Below are positions 37,356 through 48,540 of a stretch of 64,000 bases of DNA, one piece after another. The stretch covers positions 17,117,264 to 17,181,263 of the forward strand of contig OZ038462.1 in NCBI GenBank assembly GCA_964036295.1. Direction: 5' to 3'. Position 1 is the first letter of the stretch. Each line of letters opens with the position of its first letter. Source of the DNA: Plumapathes pennacea. Taxonomy: Eukaryota > Cnidaria > Anthozoa > Antipatharia > Myriopathidae. The translations under genes were made by a program, and so were the position numbers. The notes below the pieces were generated by a model that was not told the origin of the DNA, ran no database searches, and saw nothing but the letters and a program-made list of their open reading frames with translations.

Positions 37356-37516
37356 AAAAATAGGCACCTGTGAGGTGCATGCGTCTACTCCATTTTTTTC
37401 TTCTAATTTTTTGTATAAATAAATGGCATTTGCCACAGGCCACCCCTCTTGCACCACAAGATAATTTGTGACGTATTTCCGTTAGCTTGTATCAGCTGGC
37501 CCGCTGCCAAAATGGA
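34219..37516. other. Unit 1 downstream block, no gene recognised
   Basis: Duplicated at 57053-60016. It includes the MITE at 35022-35190, a TACCCTATTCCAGACC-type dispersed repeat at about 34780-34880, a MITE relative at 36780-36985 and (AAAT)n at 37325-37361. The short open frames are not convincingly conserved between the two copies: most differ by frame-breaking indels. Confidence 0.55.
35022..35190. mobile_element. Pogo/Tigger-like MITE, unit 1 copy
   Basis: 169 bp between TA dinucleotides. The left end reads CAGTCAACTCTCTCTAAGCG, and the right end is the imperfect complement CGCCTTAAAGAGAGTTCAGG. Internal ACCTCTCTAAAGCGGACA repeats are typical of this type. Confidence 0.78.
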
Positions 37517-38193
37517 GAGGAATGGAGAGGAGGCTGGAAGAACCCTCCCTCAAGTAAGGAGCAATCTCAATCAATTAAAGAATTCAATTGTCATTCAGTG
37601 AGCAGAGACTTTATATTCTGACAGAAGGTCACATCACGGACCCCTTGCTGTGATATCACTTATTACTCACAGTTGTTTTGCGTTTTGTGATTAGAGCTCC
37701 GGATAAACGGTTGCACCGCGCATGTTATTCAAAATTGGTACCTCCAGTCCCTTGATGTTCGATGTTCTGTTAAATTAAGTTGATTTTGGCACAGGCGAAC
37801 CGACCCCTGAGCGTTTTTACGAATATTCCGTTGACTATACCCTCCATGACAAAACAAAGATTGGCGTGACACGTTGTAGACACCAATGACTCCAAGATAG
37901 CGTATCTCCGCCAGCCAAATATATGACTAGTTGGCGCTCGCCCTGGTCCCCGAGTTAACGTTTCTAAAATATTATAAACATGGCTTATAAGAGTGCCCCA
38001 GTTATCAGTATTTTTGTCGTACTTTGCAAAGATCCTAATAATTGATATATAAAAACTCATCCGAGTAGTGTACGTGTAAAAGGAATTGATACCACAAGGA
38101 GTTGATACGCTGAAATGTGAACTATCGGAAAGCTAACATGCACGGCAGGGTTACTAAGTGCCAAATGGTGGATGAAGAAAGAGGCCACTTGCA

Positions 38194-38195
<2 letters not shown>

Positions 38196-38225
<30 letters not shown>

Positions 38226-39431
38226 CGTGGGTACAAAGTCGTGGGTGTGGGTACAAAGTCGTGGGTGTGGGTATGAAGTCGTGGGTGTGGGTTTGAAGTC
38301 GTGGGTGTGGGTATGAAGTCGTGGGTGTAAAAATAGGTCGTGGGTACCTAAAAACTGCAAAAGTATGTTAATTGATAATATTTATTTATCAATTGGCAGC
38401 CAAAATAAGTTTAAACAAAAAAAATTCGCAAAATTAGTTCTGTCTGTCTGTCTTAGAAGGCTATTTCTCACACACAATGGACGCGTAACATGATAGGAAA
38501 CGTTGAAAAATCATTTATTAATCATAACAGTTGTCATCATAAAAGTTTTTACATTTGTTTAGATTACTTGGTGGGTATAAATTCACTAGACAAAAACTGT
38601 GTGCGTACTACTAACCAAAGTAGAAGCGTTTGTGACGCTATATTTCAATGGTAGTCATAATCGATTACGGTACGGTACGGTACTTTGTTTTGGAGACGTC
38701 ACTGCGACATTTTTTATACGACCGTTACTTTCGGGGGGGGGGGAACTTTACTTTCGGAGGGGCCGGAAGGTCCCAAAATAATCGTTACTTTCTGGGGGGG
38801 GGCCTTACTTGCGAAATTCTACGGTATTGCATAACCACAGCCTCAATCCGGTGGTGTCTATTTTTATATTTCAACTTTGACTCGAGTGTTGCCTCGTGCA
38901 CAAATTTGTTCGCCTTTTGATGTAAATCTATCTTTATATTCTTCAATCAATTGTCGTAATGAACTCAAAAGAGTCACAGGAAAAGTACTCGCCCGAAGCT
39001 GGCCCAAGCGCAGGGAAGCGCAGTTATGCTGCTGTTGTTGCTGGACATTTTTATATGCGTGAATTTGTGTGAACTGATCCACGTGCACAGCCAGCCAGTA
39101 AATACACAACTAGGCCCGGGGGGGGGGGGGGGTTGATTGAAATTGATTTTTGATTAAAATATATCGGGGTAATTCCAGAGAAATAGCCTTCTAAGACAGA
39201 CAGACAGAATTAATGTTGCGAATTTTTTTTGTTTAAACTTATTTTGGCTGCCAATTAATAAATAAATATTATCAATTAACATACTTTTACAGTTTTTAGG
39301 TACCCACGACCTATTTCTACACCCACGACTTCATACCCACACCCACGATTTCATACCCACACCCACGACTTTGTACCCACACCCACGACTTTGTACCCAC
39401 GACCCACGACCCACGACCATTAGTCAAACTC
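38196..39431. mobile_element. 1,236-bp long-TIR transposon with G-rich subterminal repeats
   Basis: Flanked by the exact 9-bp duplication ACTTGCATG (38187-38195; 39432-39440); copies 1 and 3 of the host unit show the empty site. Terminal inverted repeats of about 260-275 bp begin GAGTTTGACTAATGGTCGTG, continue with tandem GTCGTGGGTGTGGGTA units and end near GAAATAGCCTTCTAAGACAG. The interior (about 38475-39175) has no transposase frame, so it is non-autonomous. A 9-bp duplication and long TIRs suggest a Mutator-like superfamily; that placement is inference. It lies between the conserved upstream region and the ATG of transporter copy 2. Confidence 0.9.
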
Positions 39432-39496
39432 ACTTGCATGTATTTCCGCCAACGATAATCGCTTAGATAAAGGTCAGAGACTAGCAAACTGTTTTA

Positions 39497-41760
39497 GTGA
39501 GCAATGTCTCACGTCAGGGTAGGATCACAGGAAAAATATGCGATTTCAAACCTTCACTGCAGGACGCAAGCTCCAGCTGCTTGGCAGACAACACAAGGCT
39601 CACAGACACAGGCCATGTTGAAACAGAGCTGTTACCAAGGAAGAAAGTCAACAAGATCCGTTATCCTGACAGCCGCTGGTCCTGGGTCGTGTGCTTCGCC
39701 GGCTTCCTTTCTAACCTCATCATCTTTGGTTTTTTGTACAGCTATGGACTCTTGTTCCCAATCCTCTTGGAGGAGTTTAAGGAAGGAAAAGCAAAAACAG
39801 GTCAGTAAATCTGGATCAGCTTTTAGACGACTTTTGAAAACAAAAACTAATAACTGCAGCAGCACTAATTGCGCGCTGTAAAGAAAGCATTTTCAACCAG
39901 CCATAAGCCAAAGCAATTTATGTTTGGGTTTACTTCGGCAAGCTAGGAGACTAATCAATAGGGGAAGCGAACTCAAAAGGACAGTGACGCGCTCCTGCAG
40001 TTTGATTTTATAATATCAGCGGTCGCCTCATTGAATTGATAACCAACCCCCGCGCTACCTGTATGGTTTCTAGTTTTAAAATTGCATTGTCGGTTTCCGT
40101 GTCGCGGATCGGTAGCATCGCTCCAAAATGTAAATAAAAAAGTACGATCTGTGAATGACCTGTTATCAGCGAAACTCCTTGACAAACAAAAGAGACTTCG
40201 GCAAAGCACTAGACATCCTAATAGGATGGCTTTCCAATTTTCAAGTGAACCATACTCGGCGATAATTCAGGTGTGTCCGGCGACTACTTGATAAAATTAA
40301 GTTTCTGCAGCATATTCTTTTTCGAAGTCTCGTTTCGCAATTTCAAACTGGCGATCGCAACTTCCAACTCGCAATCGCTACTTTGAACTCGCGATCACCA
40401 CTAACCCTTGATTCGTTACTTTTAAATCTACTTCTGCAGACCGAATACCAAAAACTACTACCCTTCAGATTAAAAAAGCAAAATCGATCCCCTAATACAG
40501 AGTATGGCTTATATATGGCTTATGTATGGGAGTACCCTTCCTTTCCCCCACCTTCTGGGAATATTTCCACCAATTTATGTTAATATCAATCACAATTAAC
40601 TATCACGAACCTATTAAAAGATATTACATGCATGTTCCATAAAAACGCTTTAAAAGCTTAGAAATCTATTACGCCCTTCTGCGGGAGGGGGTCACTGTCC
40701 TTATGTGGGAATTCGCTTCCCAAATCAACAGCCACGGCACTTGCTTGCATGCGCATGTGTAAACAGATTTCAGGCGCGTTTCGCCTTTGTTGCTGCATGA
40801 TTAGCTGAGTATGTTGCTATAAACTTGTCATTTAGAGCCTATCCGAAAGTGTATATAGCTAAGTAAGCAATCACACTACGAGTTTATTTCACGCGACAAT
40901 CACCCTAAAACTGCCCTTTACATGTCAGCCTATCAAATTCATCTGTTAGGCCATCTTACATTCATTAGATTGTATGCTTTCGACTGAGACCATGAAGTCA
41001 CAAAAAAGAATTCAGATTAATTTATGTGGCTTCTCTAAGAAACTACTCCATTGATAATCAGCCTGGAAGATACTGAGTGAACGTATCCAGTTGCTACAAA
41101 TATCACTTTCTTTGACCTTATTGCTTCACAGCTTGGCTTGGTTCACTCGCTATACTTTCATATGGCACTTATGGTCCTGTGGCGGGAAAAATGTGCGACC
41201 GCTTCGGTCCTCGAGCCGTGGCCATGTTTGGAGGTCTGCTCTGTGCTGTGGGTGCAGTGGCTACATCTCAAGCGTCAAGCCTCAATATCATGTTCCTGAC
41301 TTACGGCACAATCTATGGGCTTGGTGCTAGCCTTGTTTATATATCCTCGTATATTATAGTGCCAAAATATATTGTGGAAAGGCGTTCTTTGGCAGTGGGC
41401 ATTCTTTGCATGGGTCTGGGAGGAGGATTGCTTATAATTAGTCCCTTTGTTCAGTTCCTTTTGGAGAAGTACTCCTGGCAAGGTACCTTCATCGTCATTA
41501 GCATTTTCGTGCTAGGAGTCTGTTTTCTGGCCCTGACTTTTGACCCCAACGTGGCTGAAACAGAGAACGATACGGCTCTACTGGCGGTGACATTAAAATC
41601 ACAAGGAAGGATAGCCACTTCAAGTTCTTACTTGCTACGTAACCGTCTGTTTCTTATCTACACTACTTCTTCGTTAATTGCGTTCTATGGCCATTACGTC
41701 CCTTTCGTACACGTGGTAAATATATTTATTCCCATTTTCTGTTCATACCTCTCCATTTGA
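39497..41760 (+). pseudogene. Monocarboxylate transporter-like copy 2, C-terminal half lost
   Basis: Exon 1 (39497-39800) and exon 2 (41132-41715) are open and match copy 1 closely, with normal donors and acceptors. Exons 3 and 4 are absent: homology ends at the exon 3 acceptor near 42152. Only TM1-TM7 remain. Reading through the exon 2 donor ends at TGA 41758-41760 after 15 extra codons, which would give a protein of about 310 residues. The TM5 signature is altered (YIVERRSLAVG instead of YFVKRRSLAVG). Probably non-functional as a carrier, but transcription is not ruled out. Confidence 0.87.
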
Positions 41761-42152
41761 TATATCTCCATTCAAAAACGATTCATAACAGTACTATAAG
41801 AAGCAACCATAGAAGTTTAAAATGCTCACATATTTGTCTCTCAACTAGTAATTTTGCACTTATTACAAATCCAGTCATATCATGATTTTATTAATCATAA
41901 TTTCATAGTATTCATTCTTCGATATCAAAGCTGCATGGACGACACTGATGATGAATGAATGGTGATTGCGGTGGTTGTGGTGGTAGCGGTAGCGGTGGTG
42001 GTAACGATCATGCGCTGATAATGAATATGATGGTGATGGTGATGGCGATGGAAATGTCCATGGTCGTGGCCATAATTTGACAGAAGTCATGAGACTGATA
42101 TTGTTGACGGTTACAGGTACAGTGCATGTTGATCAACTACTTGATTCCCGTA

Positions 42153-42266
42153 CTTTTCAAGCAGTCACGCATCTTTTAAGTGTGAGATATCACAGTATTT
42201 TGCTGCTAGAACCATATGAAAACAACCAACAAGTAAGAATACGAGGATAAACTTACGTCAAAAACG
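42153..42266. repeat. Dispersed repeat that truncates copy 2
   Basis: Matches about 19785-19900 (AGCAGTCACGCATCTTTTAA and following, to AAACGTA). The other copy is where the BEL element inserted. Here the sequence runs on past the BEL target, giving a related unoccupied site. Confidence 0.75.
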
Positions 42267-42315
42267 TATAAATTTTAGCTACTACAGAGTCAAAAACGTG
42301 TAAACTTTAGTTTAC

Positions 42316-43404
42316 AGAGTCCACAGGTCCTCAGCTTCTACGTTGGTGTTACACAATAACAACTTAGCGATTGTAGTTGTGCCGTGAAGCAGAAAAAAAA
42401 AAAAAAAAAAAAAAAACAGTAAAGGACTGTTTATGTATTTCTTCTAGTATGTTTACAATCTGTGGATTGATTAGCTTCAGTGTGAAATTAGTGTTTCTTT
42501 GGTTGTTCTGTGTCTGAAGGAATTTTCGTGCGGACAAGAGTGTCCTTTAGAGATTTTTCCTTCCTGACAGCGACTCCCACAAACCTAAGCGGCCCTTGAA
42601 CAATACACAGAAAACAAAGCAATAGTTGAATCTTACACTGGTGTCTCTTTGTTTGGTTTATTTGCCTCTACAGCCCAACAAGCCACTAAAGTTATCAACA
42701 AACTTTACCACTCCGGGCATATCGAGAAAATGACTTACAAATGGTTACTGGACGGCTAAAAACGCCATGAATACCGAAATTCTATACACTGACTGAAATT
42801 CACAAAAAGATTCCAGTCGGCAGACCAATCGTCTCCGATAGTGGTGGCCCTACAGAACGTATTTCTAGCTTTGCCGATTCACTACTACAACCCATCGCTT
42901 AAAAACAGGAATCCTACATCAAAGACACGACGGACTTCATCAAATTCATAGAAAATACGCTCGGATCTTTAACAAACCGCCGATTGTATCTTACAGGAAG
43001 GAAAAATCTGTAAAGGAAACTCTTGTCCACGCGAAAATTCCTTCGCCCACAGAACAATCAAAGAAACACTGTTCACACAGAAGCTATATCAATCCACAGA
43101 TTGTAAACACACTAGAAGAAATACGGCACAAACAGTCAATAACATTTCTGCCGCTTCACCACAACTACAATCTCAAAGTTGTTATTATACAACACGAACG
43201 TAGAAGCTGAGGACCTGTATACTCTTATACAACTAGTTTTACACAGAAGTTTTATCAATCCACAGATTGTAAACATACTAGAAGAAATACACAAACAGTC
43301 CTTTACTGTTATTTTTTTCTGCTTCACCACAGCTACAATCTTTAACTTGTTATTGTGCAACACAAACGCAGAAGCTGAGGACCTGCAGACTCTTACACAA
43401 AACA
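42316..43404 (+). mobile_element. Penelope-like retroelement remnant with inverted flanks
   Basis: The centre (about 42640-42960) encodes broken RT motifs: PKFYTLTEIHKKIPVGRPIV and SDSGGPTERISSF, then YIKDTTDFIKFIENT, as in Penelope-like RT. Left flank 42316-42570 is an inverted copy of 42988-43230, and part of it is repeated directly at 43238-43404. Frame changes and stops throughout. A poly-A run interrupts the left flank at about 42391-42416. Confidence 0.72.
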
Positions 43405-44755
43405 CCAAAACTATGCAAATCTGCCTCTGTTGTGTGTTTTATTGATATCGCCGTGACACCTTTACGCACGGTACCCAAACTGACGGATTGTCACATTTTA
43501 TTCGTCGCTCTTAAGCAAACTTTGAATTGTTTTGGCGAAGTCAAATTCCCGGGCAAATCATTTAAAACCATGAACAAATCTGGACTGCAGTTAAAGATGT
43601 GGCACAAGTAATTGCTGATGTTAGAAAAAGTGAAATCAAAAACGGTAAGCAAATCAAATCGCACAACCTCTGGCAATGAACCCCTTTACATTAGAGCGAA
43701 TTTATCCTGATTCGTGACATTTGCTTTAATTTGGATTTGTGAAAGTGTTTACGCTAGCTTTTGTGAATCCGGTGTCATTTTCAGTGAACCCGAAGAGAAA
43801 ACGAATCCGGAATCGAAAGTGGGAACTTTGTATCCAGATATATGTATCCATCTCAACGAGAAAATTCAGTTTGCTGTTTTGTACTCGCGCAAGTTGTGAA
43901 CGGAGATTCAATTTTCTACTTCGTTTCTCATCTTCTTACCATTGAGAATCTTTGTAGCACAATTAGGTTTCTCCGGAATTGCATTCGTATGTGAATTTTG
44001 TAAATCCTTTTCAGAAATCTCCTGAAAATGTGAAGAGGCGACCACGTAAAACCGGTTTTTCGGTACTCGACGTCTATCGGCTGATAATCAGATTGCAGGA
44101 TTAGCATTAGTCCATTAGATGGTTTTTACCAAGTGATGATAGTCTGTGGTAGTACATGATAGTTCGTGTTAAATTGGGCGTGAAAGTTCGAACAATCATC
44201 GAATATTATCACCGTTTGATTGGGATTTTACACTGTGCCAGCTACGTACTATGCATAACCAAACACAAATGCAAACACTTCAGTTTATTATATAATTATT
44301 TTGAGCTGGTCAACGTAAAAGGAGCAAAGTATAGCTTGCTAAAATATTTCAAGTGGTTCTGTAAATTTCTGCGAGGTAAGCAGTCGATCTGCATATGCAA
44401 TTATGTCATGGAATCATGTGTCAACAAACATATCATGGTAAACCAGATTTTGACTCGTTACAATAGTTTTGTAACATAACACACTCCAGCCAAACAAACC
44501 TGTTTCTCGTGCTATTCGAACGATGGTGAAAAGGAGTCACAGTAAAATTTCCTGTCGACTCCGACTAAACAACAACAACAACAACAAAAAATCAAAGGGT
44601 CCCCAACGGCCAGCTCGTGGATATAGCATGACAAGGAATGACATGAAAATATATTCTAGTTAACTTTTATGAAATGGAGAGCTACCTCTCCTCCTCCTTG
44701 AATTCCTTGGTTAACCGGTGCGGATCTGTTTAAACGGTAACTGTACCGTTTCTTC
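43405..44755. other. No gene recognised
   Basis: AT-rich sequence between the Penelope-like remnant and the MITE cluster; short open frames with no recognisable domain. A short (ACA)n run occurs near 44569-44587. Confidence 0.45.
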
Positions 44756-44761
44756 CCTAGG

Positions 44762-44957
44762 GTTCGTTTACACAGTGTTTATACGATGCCGGCATAATTT
44801 GGAACCGGTACAGGAACTGTACCTGCTTTTCTGCAGGTACAAAACTTGTACGGATAGGCGGCACAAAATTCGTCCGGATAGAAGAGATCCGTGTAAACGC
44901 AAGGCCTATTCGGTACGATTTTGTACCGGATCCAAATTGATCCGGTACCGTGTAAAC
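44762..44957. mobile_element. Possible MITE with GTTTACAC termini
   Basis: Left arm GGTTCGTTTACACAGTG and right arm CCGGTACCGTGTAAACTTA are inverted and imperfect. It abuts the next MITE-like sequence. Confidence 0.45.
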
Positions 44958-45479
44958 TTAAGCCGGTTACACACAAGCAAATTTTCTTTGACAAGTTTTC
45001 CTTGACAAGTTTTATGTGCTCGTTTTCTCGTGTGTATGAACCACAAGTTTTCATTGACAAGTGTTTCCTTGACAGGTTTTATTTGCTCGTGTGAACGAAC
45101 GAACAAGACCTTTCCTTGATGATTTCTTTTGAAGCGAAAAATGCGCTCAACCGGATTTTCTTATTATTCTCATAATTTTCTGTGTAGGGGAAACTCTACA
45201 AACAACGTACTGGAACGCCGATACATCCTGTCGTGATGAATGTTGACAAAATGTCAAGCGAAAAAGCGAACGAGCGCACTCCTGAGTTAAAATTTACCCT
45301 TTTCCCAGTCAAAATTAGATCCATTCAGAGTTCAGAATTAATAAATTTTACCCTAAGTTTTGAAGCAAGCAACAAACCCTGCCATGCTAAATCCCGCTAA
45401 TCTGCCCGCGTTTCATGCCGCTGACTCCGCACGGCTGCGCAATGCGTTTGACAGTTCTGTCCTTGCCACATTTTCCTTG

Positions 45480-45680
45480 TTAAGCCGTACACACGAGCAA
45501 GTTTTGCCACTTGGCAATTTTTTCCTTGACAAGTCTCCTTGTTCAAAAACTAGCATGCCAGTTTTTGAACAAGGAGACTTGACAAGGAAAAAATTGCCAC
45601 ATTTTGCTTTACACACGAGCAAATAAAACTTGTCAAGAAAAAATTGTCAAGGAAAACTTGCTCGTGTGTAACCGGCTTTA
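45480..45680. mobile_element. Palindromic MITE with ACACGAGCAAG termini
   Basis: Left arm TAAGCCGTACACACGAGCAA, right arm ending GCTCGTGTGTAACCGGCTTT; internal CAAGGAGACTTGACAAGGAA pairs with its complement. A related half-element lies at 44959-45110. Confidence 0.75.
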
Positions 45681-45684
45681 GCCT

Positions 45685-46181
45685 AAAGCCCCATGCACAC
45701 GAGCAAGTTTTCTATGACAAGTTTTCTGTGACAAATGATTTGCTTGTGTATACGGTCGAGCAATTTTCTTTTAACAAGTTTTTTGATAAATTTTCGTTGT
45801 TTCTTTTCCTTCTGACTTGGAGTTCCATAAACTTTTCGCGTGATCTCAAAGCTTCCAGTAAGAGGCTAATTGCATTATATGGCTAATTTAAAGACTTTGT
45901 TGTCAATGTTGTGGATGCCGCCATCTTGACCGTGCGAACACGCTCGCAAAATCAAGACATGGGAACTAAAGTTTTCCGAAAAACTTTGACAAGTTTTCGT
46001 GTACACGAGCAAATTTCACCTGTGACAAGTTGTCCTTGTCATAAAAAAAGCTAGCACGCCAGCTTTTCAGCAAATGCATTTGTCACAGAAAATTTGCCCA
46101 AATTTTCTCATGTACACGAGCAAAAAAAAGCTTGTCGCAGAAAACTTGTCATAGAAAACTTGCTCGTGTGCATGGGGTTTA
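45685..46181. mobile_element. MITE with GCCCCATGCACACGAGCAAG termini
   Basis: About 50-bp inverted ends, beginning AAAGCCCCATGCACACGAGC and ending GCTCGTGTGCATGGGGTTT. It shares the ACACGAGCAAGTTTTC motif with its left neighbour but has different outer ends. Confidence 0.82.
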
Positions 46182-46206
46182 AATTTCTCCATGAATCAAA
46201 GAAAAA

Positions 46207-46441
46207 CCTGAAGGGCAGATTTTTTAAACAAGGTTTAGACCGCGGTTAAGAAGGTCCGGGTCTAAACAAGGTCCAACAAGCCATGCTTATCGGACAAAGG
46301 CTAAACGTCGTGTTTATAACCCAACTCCGATCCATGTTCTAAATATGCTAACCCTGTTTAACGGCGTCCGTAAAACCAGCGATATAGAGCGGATATAAAC
46401 CAAGTCTAAGTTAGACTTTGTTTAAAAAATCGACCCGAAGT
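46207..46441. mobile_element. MITE with GATTTTTTAAACAA termini
   Basis: Left CTGAAGGGCAGATTTTTTAA and right TTAAAAAATCGACCCGAAG are imperfect inverted ends of a 235-bp element with no coding capacity. Confidence 0.68.
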
Positions 46442-46885
46442 GTTTACTTCAAGTTGTGCACGGCCTTCAAACCTAGTCACCCTTCGAAGGGCTCGTCAAG
46501 GATTCTCGTTGCAATCGCAGCTGCATTTCTTGAAGACCCCACCCAGGAATGCGCTGAGCAAATATGCTAGCCCAAACTGGCGACAGAAGCGTATTAAAAA
46601 TCAAATCGGTTGTTCGTTAAGCGTTCGTGAAAACCCGAATGTCCTCGTCGCAGCGACTTCGAACTCAGTTGCGGTGACGTTTAGATATCGATCTGCTAAC
46701 AGCCGAGTGAGTGAGTGTGTGAGTGACTCATTTGCATATCTGAGTCCCCACAATAACTCGTTTCTACGCTTCGCGTATCCACGAGTTAAAAATAGCAAAA
46801 AAATCATGGTTTCAGTATCGGGAGTCGGTCTCCTAAGGTCGTACAGTTTTGAAATGCGTACATTGGTCAAGCTAGATTGAAGCAC

Positions 46886-48236
46886 AAATAGTCAAAATAG
46901 CAAGTAGGATTACAAGCAATTTTGATAAGTAAGACTCTTTCAAATGTGTGAGGAGTTTCGCAATGCATTCACTGTTTTGAAAGTGGTCCCTGCTGAGGTT
47001 GGTTTTTTTTTTTTTTTTTGAGGTTGAATTTTGCAAGTGCAAGTACCCATTAGCTATACATTGTACAAGGCTGATGCACTGATTGGTTTCTAGAATTTTA
47101 TGGATTCAAGCTTTATGCTTGGTTGATACGAAACGTTTATCAAGAAGCTACGGAAGTTTAAATTTTTGCGACAGAAATTTGGCTGAATTTTATCAATACA
47201 AGTCTTGTATACACGATAAGGTTTAAGCGTTGCAGTTGTGGTTTGTCTGAAATGTGAGTGAGATGGGCAAATATTTAAAGGCAACGTAGAACTATAAAAC
47301 GAGAATCATCTTTAGTTCATGCTTGCAAGGCAAAGCCCGCCATGTTTGCCTGGTTTGTCTCCCTATATTATATGGGACACTAAAACTATCATCTAGTTCA
47401 CCTCAGACTGAGACAGACTAATTGAATTAGAGCAAAGATCACGAGAAGCTAAAGATACAAAATCTGTCGATAAAATAAATTGAGTTGACTATAGGTATAT
47501 TATTACAAGAATGGAGAGGAGGCTGGAAGAACCCTCCCTCAAGTAAGGAGCAATCTCAATCAATTAAAGAATCAATTGTCATTCAGTGAGCAGAGACTTT
47601 ATATTCTGACAGAAGGTCACATCACGGATCCCTTGCTGTGATATCACTTATTACTCACAGTTTTTTGCGTTCGTTGTGATTAGAGCTCCGGATAAACGGT
47701 TGCACCGCGCATGTTATTCAAAATTGGTACAGTCCCTTAATGTTCGATGGTCTATTAAATTAAGTTGATTTTGGCACAGCCGAACCAACCCCTGAGCGTT
47801 TTTATGAATATTCCGTTGACTATACCCTCCATGACAAAACAAAAATTGGCGTGACACGTTGTAGACACCAATGACTCCCAGATAGCATATGTCCGCGAGC
47901 CAAATATATGACTAGTTGGCGCTCGCCCTGGTCCCCGAGTTAACGTTTCTAAAATATTATAAACATGGCTTATAAGAGTGGCCCAGTTATCAGTATTTTT
48001 GTCGTATTTTGCAAAGATCCTACTGATTGATATATATAAACTCATCCGACTAGTGTACGTGCAAAAGGAATTGATACCACAAGGAGTTGATACGCTGAAA
48101 TGTGAACTATCGGAAAAGCTAACATGCACGGCAGGGTTACTAAGTGCCAAATGGTGGCTGAAGAAAGAGGCCACTTGCATGTATTTCCGCCAACAATAAT
48201 CGCTTAGATAAAGGTCAGAGACTAGCAAACTGTTTC
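46886..48236. other. Upstream flank of transporter copy 3
   Basis: Collinear with 26655-28865 minus the hAT fragment. No gene recognised; contains a poly-T run near 47003-47019. Confidence 0.6.
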
Positions 48237-48540
48237 GTGAGCAATGACTCACGGCAGGGTAGGATCACAGGAAAAATATGCGATTTCAAATCTTCACTGC
48301 AGGACGCAAGCTCCAGCTCCTTGGCAGACAACACAAGGTTCACAGACTCAGGCCATGTTGAAAGAGAGCTGTTACCAAGGAAGAAAGTCAACAAGATCCG
48401 TTATCCTGACAGCCGCTGATCCTGGGTCGTGTGCTTCGCCGGCTTCCTTTCTAACCTCATCATCTTTGGTTTTTCGTACAGCTATGGACTCTTGTTCCCA
48501 ATCCTCTTGGAAGAGTTTAAGGAAGGAAAAGCAAAAACAG

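Larger units (their letters stand above)
26555..37516. repeat. Segmental duplication unit 1
   Basis: Contains the intact transporter copy plus about 4.7 kb downstream. The start is homologous to 46796 onward (CATGGTTTC, then CGGGAGTCGGTCTCC) and the end to 60016. The unit stops at GGCCCGCTGCCAAAATG, where unit 2 begins abruptly. Confidence 0.82.
37517..42152. repeat. Segmental duplication unit 2 (truncated)
   Basis: Starts abruptly at GAGAGGAATGGAGAGG after the unit 1 end and matches 27405 and 47511 onward. It ends at 42152, inside intron 2 next to the exon 3 acceptor, and carries the long-TIR insertion at 38196-39431. Confidence 0.85.

Noticed and set aside
38200..38345. CRISPR-like or telomere-like array
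   Set aside because: The GTCGTGGGTGTGGG units have no spacers and form one arm of a transposon inverted repeat mirrored at 39295-39415; the host is eukaryotic.
47755..48252. 165-codon minus-strand frame upstream of copy 3, with shorter forms upstream of copies 1 and 2
   Set aside because: Antisense to the conserved upstream/leader region; the frame is not kept across copies and has no recognised domain.
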